Positions 58,869 through 64,000 of a stretch of DNA of 64,000 bases are shown here, piece after piece. A program made the translations under genes and the position numbers. The number at the start of each line of letters is the position of its first letter. Position 1 is the stretch's first letter. Source of the DNA: Clostridiales bacterium. Lineage in GTDB: Bacteria > Bacillota > Clostridia > Oscillospirales > Oscillospiraceae. Location of the stretch: assembly GCA_025757645.1 (NCBI GenBank), contig CP107216.1, forward strand, positions 743,501-807,500. The letters run 5' to 3'. Under the pieces are notes generated by a model that saw only the letters and a list, made by a program, of their open reading frames with translations, was not told the DNA's origin and ran no database searches.

Positions 58869-60464
58869 GTGAAAACCCTTCTGCGCCCCTATGAGGGCAC
58901 GCTGCCGTATCTCTTCGTCAGCTACGCGCACAAGAACGACGCGGCCGTGCTCGAGATCATCAGCACCTTGCAGTCGCGCGGCTTTCGCGTCTGGTACGAT
59001 GAGGGCATCGAGGCCGGCAGCGAGTGGCCGGAGAGCATCGCGTCGCATCTTGAGCGCGCGCAGCTCGTGCTGGCGTTTTTGTCCCCGGCGTACCTGCGCT
59101 CGGACAACTGCCGCAAGGAGATGCACTATGCCCTGACCAAGCGCAAGCCCGTCATCAACGTCTACCTCGAGCCGACGGAGCTCTCTCCCGGCATGGAGAT
59201 GCAGATCGGCAACCTCTTCGCGCTCATGAAGTATACCTATCCGAGCGAGGAATATTTCTACGACAAGCTCTTCTCGGCCGAGCTGCTCGATGCGGGCAAA
59301 TTCGCCGGCGAGCCGCCGGAGCTGCCGGACGCGCCCGCGCCCGCGAAAAAGGCGAAGGAGAAAACGCCCCGCGGCGAATCTCCCCGCCGGGCCAGGCGCG
59401 AAAAGCCGCCCAAGGCGCCGAAGCCCGCGCGGCCGAAGAAAAGACGCCGCGGCCTCGCGGCGGCGATCATCGCCGTCGTGCTCGTCGGCTGCCTGATCGC
59501 GGCCGGCATCGTCGGCCACTTCACGGGCCTGCTCTACCGCTTCACGGTCAAGACCGTCGCGGTGCAGACGCTCGCGGACGACACGGTCGCCCAGTTCCAG
59601 AACCCGCTGCTCGAGCAGGCCGCGCGCGACTATGCCGGCAAGCCCGCGGGCGAGCTCACGGTCGCGGACCTCAAGGGCCTCACGGCGCTGTACGTCTGCG
59701 GCGACCGGTACTGGTTCGCCGCCCCGCAGCAGGGCGTGGACGCGGCGGCCGCCGGCGTCGAGACGGCGGAGATGATCGACCCCTCCGGCCAGACCGTCAC
59801 CGTGCGGCGCGGCGACATCCGCGACCTGTCCGACCTCGCGTATTTTCCGAGCCTGACGGCGGTCTCGGTGCAGTTTCAGTCGCTGACCTCGCTCGAGAGC
59901 CTGCCCGCCTGCGGTGTGGAGGTGTTCGATGTCAGCGCCAACCGGCTCACGAGCCTGTCGGGCATCGAGCAGCTGCCGAAGCTCACGGCCCTCACGGCCG
60001 ACGGCAACGCCGTCACCGACCTCACCGGCCTCGGCCGCTGTCTGAACGTGCGGAAGCTGAGTCTCAACGGCGCGAATGTGTCGGATCTGTCCGAGCTGCG
60101 CGCGCTCACGAAGCTGCAGGACGTCACGCTCTCGCACTGCACGCGCCGCGAGCTGCTGATCCCGCTGCACAAGTCCTCGCTCACGCGCGTCACGCTCGTG
60201 GACTGCGATCTGCGTGGCGATTTCTTCCACAGCTTCGACCGCGAGCGGGCGCTCACGGCGCTCTCGCTCACCGACTGCGAGCTGGACAGCACGTCCGGGC
60301 TGGAGGATTTCACCGGGCTCACGGAGCTGACGGTGCGCGGCGTTTCCGGCACGCTCGACTGGTCGGCGCTCGGCAGTCTGCCGCTGCAGACCGTCACGGC
60401 CGACGCCCTGCAGGCGGACGCCATCGCCGCGGCCACCACCGTGGCCGTCACGGTCGTGGATTGA
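58869..60464 (+). CDS. TIR domain - transmembrane helix - leucine-rich repeat protein
   Basis: A 531-residue protein. Residues 12-135 form a TIR_2-type domain: YLFVSYAHKNDAAV first strand (box 1), RVWYDEGIEAGSEW (BB loop), LVLAFLSPAYLRSDNCRKE with E84 at the place of the NADase glutamate. A Pro/Lys/Arg-rich linker (about 145-194) ends in KKRRR, then one membrane helix at about 195-217. By the positive-inside rule the TIR part is cytosolic. Outside are a spacer domain and about eight leucine-rich repeats (from about 300), with LxxLxxLxLxxN-like units such as KLTALTADGNAVTDLTGL. It starts at GTG 58869, seven bases after GGAGG. Function is unknown; it could sense an external ligand and signal through the TIR domain. 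A terminator follows. Confidence 0.93.
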   Translation: MKTLLRPYEGTLPYLFVSYAHKNDAAVLEIISTLQSRGFRVWYDEGIEAGSEWPESIASHLERAQLVLAFLSPAYLRSDNCRKEMHYALTKRKPVINVYLEPTELSPGMEMQIGNLFALMKYTYPSEEYFYDKLFSAELLDAGKFAGEPPELPDAPAPAKKAKEKTPRGESPRRARREKPPKAPKPARPKKRRRGLAAAIIAVVLVGCLIAAGIVGHFTGLLYRFTVKTVAVQTLADDTVAQFQNPLLEQAARDYAGKPAGELTVADLKGLTALYVCGDRYWFAAPQQGVDAAAAGVETAEMIDPSGQTVTVRRGDIRDLSDLAYFPSLTAVSVQFQSLTSLESLPACGVEVFDVSANRLTSLSGIEQLPKLTALTADGNAVTDLTGLGRCLNVRKLSLNGANVSDLSELRALTKLQDVTLSHCTRRELLIPLHKSSLTRVTLVDCDLRGDFFHSFDRERALTALSLTDCELDSTSGLEDFTGLTELTVRGVSGTLDWSALGSLPLQTVTADALQADAIAAATTVAVTVVD

Positions 60465-60488
60465 CCGCCGTGGCATGATCTCAAGTGA

Positions 60489-60524
60489 AAAGCGGCCCTC
60501 CCGATCCGGGAGGGCCGCTTTGTC
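60489..60524 (+). terminator. Terminator after the TIR-LRR gene
   Basis: AAAGCGGCCCTCCCG and CGGGAGGGCCGCTTT form a perfect 15-bp stem with a 3-base loop. Confidence 0.88.
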
Positions 60525-60567
60525 TGTTAGTGGCGTTATCGTTTTCCCCGGCGCGGCCGTCCCGCAC

Positions 60568-60716
60568 CCTTGGCTCCCTTGTGCAAAGGGAGCTGGCAGC
60601 CGTCAGGCTGACTGAGGGATTGACACGTCAAAATCTTACACCGCAGCCGGTATTCACAACCCCTCCGTCAAAAATCGGAGATTTTTGCCGCCTCCCCTTG
60701 CACGGGGGAGGCATTG
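60568..60716. repeat. Intergenic repeat family A, full copy 2
   Basis: It matches 23317-23466 at both ends: GGCTCCCTTGTGCAAAGGGAG followed by the CTGGCAGCCGTCAG and TGACTGAGGGATTG blocks on the left, CAACCCCTCCGTCAAAAATC and the CTCCCCTTGCACGGGGGAG hairpin plus GCATTG on the right. The middle differs. Confidence 0.87.
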
Positions 60717-60774
60717 GCAGCGCGCCGGTCGTGCGGGGTAAATCTGACAAATATCTTGCCCACGCAAATCTCCC

Positions 60775-60946
60775 GCAAAACGGAAAACGCCCCTGCCGGA
60801 ACGGACAAACCGGCAGGGACGTTTCCATAGGAGAAATGGAGTTGGAAAAAGGAATTATCATGTTGCTTGGGGGAGAGATTGCGTGTTTTGTCAGCGGGCG
60901 GAGAGGCTCGTGTGCGGTCACGAAAATTCCCGCTTGCTATCTGACA
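60775..60946 (-). ncRNA. Candidate small RNA transcribed away from the LysR gene
   Basis: A good minus-strand promoter (TTTACT at 60976-60981, 17 bases, TATAAT at 60953-60958) is followed about 130 bases later by a long hairpin (60785-60824, stem core CCCTGCCGG/CCGGCAGGG) and a broken T-run (GTTTTCCGTTTTG). The transcript would be about 170 bases. No convincing reading frame lies in it. It may instead be a relic leader of a lost gene. Confidence 0.35.
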
Positions 60947-60962
60947 GTGCCCATTATATAAT
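60934..60962 (+). promoter_or_regulatory. Sigma-A promoter for the LysR regulator gene
   Basis: TTGCTA (60934-60939), 17 bases, TATAAT (60957-60962). The -10 is part of the palindrome CATTATATAATG that also serves the opposite strand. Confidence 0.7.
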
Positions 60963-60981
60963 GCCTTTATGGATAAGTAAA
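60953..60981 (-). promoter_or_regulatory. Sigma-A promoter on the opposite strand, sharing the -10 palindrome
   Basis: On the minus strand TTTACT (60976-60981), 17 bases, TATAAT (60953-60958). It overlaps the LysR promoter, so only one polymerase could bind at a time. Confidence 0.6.
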
Positions 60982-61000
60982 GCAAATGTTTCTGATAGTT

Positions 61001-61019
61001 AAATTAGCGTTTCTAATTT
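61001..61019 (+). promoter_or_regulatory. Inverted repeat, possible LysR-type operator
   Basis: AAATTAG, 5 bases, CTAATTT lies 12 bases before the start codon of the LysR gene, downstream of its promoter, a place suited to autorepression. Confidence 0.4.
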
Positions 61020-61030
61020 GTGAGGTGCTT

Positions 61031-61903
61031 ATGAACCGATACATCGCCTTTTTGAAGGCCTTTGAGCGCAACAGTTTTTCGGACGCGGCGCGCGATCTCG
61101 GCTACACGCAGTCGGCCGTCAGCCAGATGATCAAGTCGCTGGAGGCGGAGCTGGGCGTGACACTGCTGGTGCGTTCGCGCTCGGGCGTGACGCTCACCTA
61201 CGAGGGCCGCCACCTGCTGCCGTACATCCGCGACACGGTCAACGCCTACCGCATGCTCCAGTCGCAGGCGGCGGGCTTCAGTGGGCTGGAGCAGGGCACG
61301 ATCCGCCTCGGCACGTTCACGAGCGTGTCGAGCTTCCTGCTGCCGCCGGCCATGGAGCGCTTCCGCCGGCAGCACAGCCGCATCCGCTTCGAGCTCTACC
61401 AGGGCCTGTATTACGAGATCGAGGACTGGGTGCGCGAGGGCGTGGTCGATTTCGGCTTCACGGACATGTCGCGCACGACGCCGTTTGCCTGCGAGCCGAT
61501 CTATCAGGACACCATGCTCGCCGTCCTGCCCGAGGGCCATCCGCTGGGCGAGAACATCTTCATCCAGATCGATGAGCTGGCGGCCGAGCCCTTCATCCTC
61601 CTTGAGGAGGGGCGCGGCGGCGGCTGCATCCGCGAGCTGCTCGCGCGCCATCCGCAGATCAACGTGCAGTACCGCGTGGCCGACGACTACACGATCCTGA
61701 ACATGGTTGAGAGCCGGCTCGGCGTGTCCATCCTGCCGGAGGCCGTGCTGCGCCGCAGCGGCCAGCGCCTCACCGCGCGCCGGCTCTCTCCGGAGCTGCA
61801 GCGCACCATCGGCGTCATCTATAAGCAGAAGACTGGCCTGTCCACTGCCGGGCAGCTGTTTTTGAATGAGCTCAAAGCGTCCAGGATCCCACCGCGCGGC
61901 TGA
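61031..61903 (+). CDS. LysR family transcriptional regulator
   Basis: This 290-residue regulator has the N-terminal winged HTH (FSDAARDLGYTQSAVSQMIKSLEAELGVTLLVRS, about 15-50) and a two-lobed effector domain (about 90-285). The ATG at 61031 has GAGG upstream; an upstream in-frame extension runs over the operator and is not used. It stands alone, with no gene on the other strand next to it, so its target is not obvious. The DUF554 gene downstream in the same direction is a candidate but has its own promoter-like sequence. Confidence 0.93.
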   Translation: MNRYIAFLKAFERNSFSDAARDLGYTQSAVSQMIKSLEAELGVTLLVRSRSGVTLTYEGRHLLPYIRDTVNAYRMLQSQAAGFSGLEQGTIRLGTFTSVSSFLLPPAMERFRRQHSRIRFELYQGLYYEIEDWVREGVVDFGFTDMSRTTPFACEPIYQDTMLAVLPEGHPLGENIFIQIDELAAEPFILLEEGRGGGCIRELLARHPQINVQYRVADDYTILNMVESRLGVSILPEAVLRRSGQRLTARRLSPELQRTIGVIYKQKTGLSTAGQLFLNELKASRIPPRG

Positions 61904-61921
61904 ATTTGCCGCATTTGGGTG

Positions 61922-61949
61922 TTTACACCGCCGGCGGTTGTGCTATCGT
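61922..61949 (+). promoter_or_regulatory. Candidate promoter for the DUF554 gene
   Basis: TTTACA (61922-61927), 16 bases, TATCGT (61944-61949). Confidence 0.45.
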
Positions 61950-61990
61950 AGAGCGGTACATTTGCAGGTGCGCCGTGCCCGGTATGGATA

Positions 61991-62030
61991 CCTTATTTAA
62001 ATAAGGCGGACACGAAATAAGGCGGACGCG
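61991..62030. repeat. Palindrome followed by a 16-base tandem repeat
   Basis: CCTTATTTAAATAAGG (61991-62006) is a perfect 16-base palindrome. Its right half starts a tandem direct repeat: AAATAAGGCGGACACG (61999-62014) then AAATAAGGCGGACGCG (62015-62030). It lies in the leader of the DUF554 gene, ending 20 bases before the ATG. Confidence 0.8.
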
Positions 62031-62050
62031 GCGGGAAGGAGCGGATATTC

Positions 62051-62773
62051 ATGAGCATGACAGGCGCCATCGTCAACGCGCTGGCCATCGTGGCCGGCGG
62101 TGCGGTCGGTCTGCTGTTTCAGCGGGGCATCCCCGAGCGCGTGAGCAAGACGGTCATGATCGGCCTCGGGCTGTGCGTGCTGTATATCGGCATCTCGGGC
62201 GCGTTTGCGTGCCAGAGCATCCTCATCGTCATCGTGGCCATGACGCTCGGCGCGGCCGCGGGCGCGCTGCTGAACATCGACGGGGCGATCCACCGTCTCG
62301 GCACGTGGGTCGAGGCGCACGTTCACCGGCACGAGGGCGGCCCGTCGCTGGCCGAGGGCTTCGTGACGGCGAGCCTGCTGTGCTGCGTGGGCGCCATGGC
62401 GGTCAACGGCTCGCTCGATGCCGGCATCCGCGGCGACAACAGCATCCTGCTCACCAAGTCGATGATCGACCTTGTCTTTTGCGCCATGCTGGCCACAACG
62501 CTCGGCGCGGGCGTCATGCTCGCGGGCGCGGCGGTGTTCGTGGTCGAGGGGGCGCTCACGCTGCTGGCCGGGGCGATCGCGCCGCTGCTCTCGGAGGCGG
62601 CGGTCGCAGACCTCACGTGCGCGGGTTCGCTGCTCGTGGCGGCCATCGGCCTCAATCAGACCGGCGCGACGAAGATCAAGGTGGCGGACTATTTGCCGGC
62701 GCTGCTGTTCGTGCCGCTCATCCGCTGGCTGGTCAGCCTGCCGGTCTGGCAGCAGATCACCGCGTGGTTTTGA
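62051..62773 (+). CDS. DUF554 family membrane protein
   Basis: This 240-residue protein has about seven membrane helices and the DUF554 features: the N-terminal GAIVNALAIVAGGAVGLLF, the GDNSILLTKSMIDLVF segment and the C-terminal IGLNQTGATKIKVADYLPALL. The family is probably a transporter or channel of unknown substrate. AAGGAG lies nine bases before the ATG at 62051. A strong terminator follows at 62794. Confidence 0.92.
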   Translation: MSMTGAIVNALAIVAGGAVGLLFQRGIPERVSKTVMIGLGLCVLYIGISGAFACQSILIVIVAMTLGAAAGALLNIDGAIHRLGTWVEAHVHRHEGGPSLAEGFVTASLLCCVGAMAVNGSLDAGIRGDNSILLTKSMIDLVFCAMLATTLGAGVMLAGAAVFVVEGALTLLAGAIAPLLSEAAVADLTCAGSLLVAAIGLNQTGATKIKVADYLPALLFVPLIRWLVSLPVWQQITAWF

Positions 62774-62793
62774 GCGATACCATTTAAATATAG

Positions 62794-62828
62794 AAACACC
62801 CCGCCGGTCGCGGCGGGGTGTTTTTTTT
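62794..62828 (+). terminator. Rho-independent terminator after the DUF554 gene
   Basis: AAACACCCCGCC and GGCGGGGTGTTT form a 12-bp stem followed by a run of T. Confidence 0.92.
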
Positions 62829-62834
62829 GCATAT

Positions 62835-62965
62835 TCAGGAGATGGCCAGCGCGCGGATGCGGCCGAGGCCCGGCAGCACGCGGCCGAACAGCGACACGAG
62901 CGGCCCGACGATCAGCGCCGACACGACCGTGCCGATGCCGACGCCCTGCAGCCGCTGCACGGGAG
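62835..62965 (-). pseudogene. C-terminal fragment of a YczE/YitT-like membrane protein
   Basis: On the minus strand a frame ending at TGA (62835-62837) reads back as about 42 codons containing RLQGVGIGTVVSALIVG, PLVSLFGRVLPGLG and RALAIS. This resembles the last helix and end of YczE/YyaS/YitT-type integral membrane proteins. No start codon, ribosome site or other helices exist upstream, where the promoter of the next gene begins. I read it as the remnant of a deleted gene. Confidence 0.55.
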
Positions 62966-62986
62966 AGAAAAAACGCGCGCGGAGGG

Positions 62987-63015
62987 TTGTTTTTCCCGCG
63001 CGGTTGTGTTATGAT
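62987..63015 (+). promoter_or_regulatory. Sigma-A promoter for the YgjV-like gene
   Basis: TTGTTT (62987-62992), 17 bases, TATGAT (63010-63015), 34 bases before the ATG. Confidence 0.65.
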
Positions 63016-63048
63016 ACTCTTTCCCGCGGGAAGAAAGGGTGTGGGCAC

Positions 63049-63564
63049 ATGGGTTTCTGGCTCAACCAGGCGCTGGGTCTGCTCGGCAGCCTGATCGTGT
63101 TTGCTTCGGTACAATTCAATAACCGCCGCGTCATCCTCGCCGCGCAGGCCGCCGCCTGCCTGATGTGGATCGTGCACTACGGGCTGCTCGGTGCGACGAC
63201 CGCCGCGACCATCAACATCCTGTCGTTCGCGCGCAGCGTCGTGTTTTACTTCAACGACCGCAAGTGGGCGCAGAGCCGCGCGTGGCTGTGGGCGTTTCTG
63301 GCGCTGTACGTGGTCAATACCGTCCTCACGTGGGCGGGGCCGATGAGCCTGCTGCCCGGCATCGCCATGAGCATGACGACGGTCGCGCTCTGGACGCGCG
63401 ATATGCGCCGCACGCGCCTGCTCTACCTGACGAATTCGCCGTTCTGGTTCACGTATGATATCCTTGCGCGCTCGTACTCGTGCATGGTCATCGAGGCCAT
63501 CGCCTTCGTGTCCTACGCCGTCGCCGTGTGGCGGTTTGATATCAAAAAACAGCCGCAGGCATGA
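63049..63564 (+). CDS. YgjV family inner-membrane protein
   Basis: This 171-residue protein has six predicted membrane helices and resembles the YgjV (Imp-YgjV) family: N-terminal QALGLLGSLIVFASVQFNNRR, a RSVVFYFNDRKWAQ loop, and the SPFWFTYDI segment. Function is unknown. The ATG at 63049 has AAAGGG upstream; a longer in-frame reading runs back through the terminator and gene fragment and is not used. Confidence 0.87.
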   Translation: MGFWLNQALGLLGSLIVFASVQFNNRRVILAAQAAACLMWIVHYGLLGATTAATINILSFARSVVFYFNDRKWAQSRAWLWAFLALYVVNTVLTWAGPMSLLPGIAMSMTTVALWTRDMRRTRLLYLTNSPFWFTYDILARSYSCMVIEAIAFVSYAVAVWRFDIKKQPQA

Positions 63565-63573
63565 AAAATATGC

Positions 63574-63606
63574 AAAAATGCCCTGCCTTCTGGCAGGGCA
63601 TTTTCC
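63574..63606. terminator. Bidirectional terminator
   Basis: AAAATGCCCTGCC (63575-63587) and GGCAGGGCATTTT (63592-63604) form a perfect 13-bp stem between converging genes. Confidence 0.92.
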
Positions 63607-63632
63607 TGTTTTAAAGGGTGCGTTGGAGTGGC

Positions 63633-64000
63633 TTACCACGTCAGCGCGTCGTCAAAGTCCACGAGGTCGGGCCGCACGGGCTCCTCGCCCATGACGGTCT
63701 GCATGTAGAGGTTGACCTGGCGGCGCATGTCACGCTTGGAGATCGTGCGCGAATCGAGCAGATCCTGCGCCACCCAGAGCATATGCACGCCGCGCGCGGC
63801 CGCCTGCTCCTCGAACACGCCGCGCAGACCGTCCATGCCCTTGCAGGAGATCTGGTCGTACATGAGCACCATGTCGGCGTTGTACTGTTTGCAGACGATC
63901 CACAGCTCGTCGAGCACGTTCGCGTAGCCGCCCTTCGTGTGCTTGCGCATGGTGGTGCGCTGGTAGCTGCGGGCGAGGTCGGCGAGCGCCTGATCGGGAT
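63633..64000 (-). CDS. 2-hydroxyacyl-CoA dehydratase-like protein, C-terminal part
   Basis: The frame is open through the right edge of the window, so the gene is cut: only the last 121 codons are seen. They include TTMRKHTKGGYANVLDEL, VLMYDQISCKG with a cysteine that could ligate an iron-sulfur cluster, and HMLWVAQDLLDSRTISKRD followed by RRQVNLYMQTV. This matches the end of HgdB/FldBC-type dehydratase subunits, which use a [4Fe-4S] cluster and an ATP-dependent activator in amino acid fermentation, or the related BcrB/YjiM-like proteins. An internal ATG at 63950 is not the true start. Confidence 0.75.
   Translation of the reverse strand, partial: PDQALADLARSYQRTTMRKHTKGGYANVLDELWIVCKQYNADMVLMYDQISCKGMDGLRGVFEEQAAARGVHMLWVAQDLLDSRTISKRDMRRQVNLYMQTVMGEEPVRPDLVDFDDALTW

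Larger units (their letters stand above)
60465..61030. other. Intergenic region with terminator, repeat element, opposed promoters and a candidate small RNA
   Basis: From left: the TIR-LRR terminator, a full family A repeat (60568-60716), a hairpin at 60785-60824, two overlapping opposed promoters sharing one palindromic -10, and a 7-bp inverted repeat before the LysR start. The ORFs that cross it (both strands) run through the repeats and have no ribosome site. Confidence 0.7.

Noticed and set aside
60485..60961. A 158-codon plus-strand ORF after the TIR-LRR gene
   Set aside because: It starts inside the terminator hairpin and reads through a family A repeat; no homology is apparent.

Overview
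The window looks like ordinary chromosome from a GC-rich, anaerobic, spore-lineage Clostridia member, most likely Oscillospiraceae (Oscillibacter/Dysosmobacter/Lawsonibacter type). The reasons are the strong GC bias in coding sequence with AT-rich promoters, the HrcA/CIRCE heat-shock circuit, SpoIIR, HemZ, a 2-hydroxyacyl-CoA dehydratase-like gene, ECF-type vitamin uptake, frequent GTG/TTG starts with strong GGAGG ribosome sites, and short intergenic repeat elements. I see no rRNA, tRNA, CRISPR array, transposase or prophage.

Layout. 1-120: promoter and CIRCE operator of a leftward gene that begins at base 5 (probably groES). 159-4389 (minus): lipid kinase; aroC, a membrane protein and an RlmL-type rRNA methyltransferase. 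4605-8167 (plus): two-component system and an HtrA protease. 8168-10627: duplicated terminator region, prmA, hpf, thioesterase. 10900-20191 (plus): glyQS, a small membrane protein, nadE, an ECF S-component with coaX, cardiolipin synthase, DJ-1, an XRE membrane regulator, DegV. 20299-25391: polysaccharide deacetylase, small membrane protein, AEC transporter, PrsW, mutY. 25538-37290 (minus): hrcA-grpE-dnaK-dnaJ, dnaG-rpoD, dgt, hflX-yigZ. 37653-39535: EamA transporter and MBL-fold hydrolase. 39866-46804 (minus): ATP synthase operon. 47106-49935: apgM-ispE and spoIIR. 50011-57080 (minus): nucleoside kinase-like gene, hemZ, CmpB-type membrane protein, pyruvate carboxylase. 57312-60464 (plus): thiN, PHP phosphoesterase and a TIR-transmembrane-LRR protein. 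61031-64000: LysR regulator, DUF554 protein, a gene fragment, YgjV-like protein and a partial dehydratase.

How genes work together. HrcA encoded here should repress its own operon and the gene at the left edge, since both carry CIRCE elements inside their promoters. dnaG and rpoD overlap as in the classical macromolecular-synthesis operon. The pantothenate-type S-component sits one base from pantothenate kinase. The ATP synthase operon runs I-a-c-b-(b'/delta/alpha)-gamma-beta-epsilon.

Most noteworthy: (1) the single-ORF fusion of a second b-like subunit, the delta C-terminal domain and the whole alpha subunit (42633-44879); (2) a predicted cytosolic TIR domain with its catalytic-type glutamate, joined by one membrane helix to an extracellular leucine-rich-repeat domain (58869-60464); (3) an NAD synthetase whose glutaminase half has lost the nucleophilic Cys and the catalytic Lys (12709-14607); (4) families of intergenic inverted-repeat elements; (5) a compact intergenic region at 60465-61030 with two opposed promoters sharing one palindromic -10 box.
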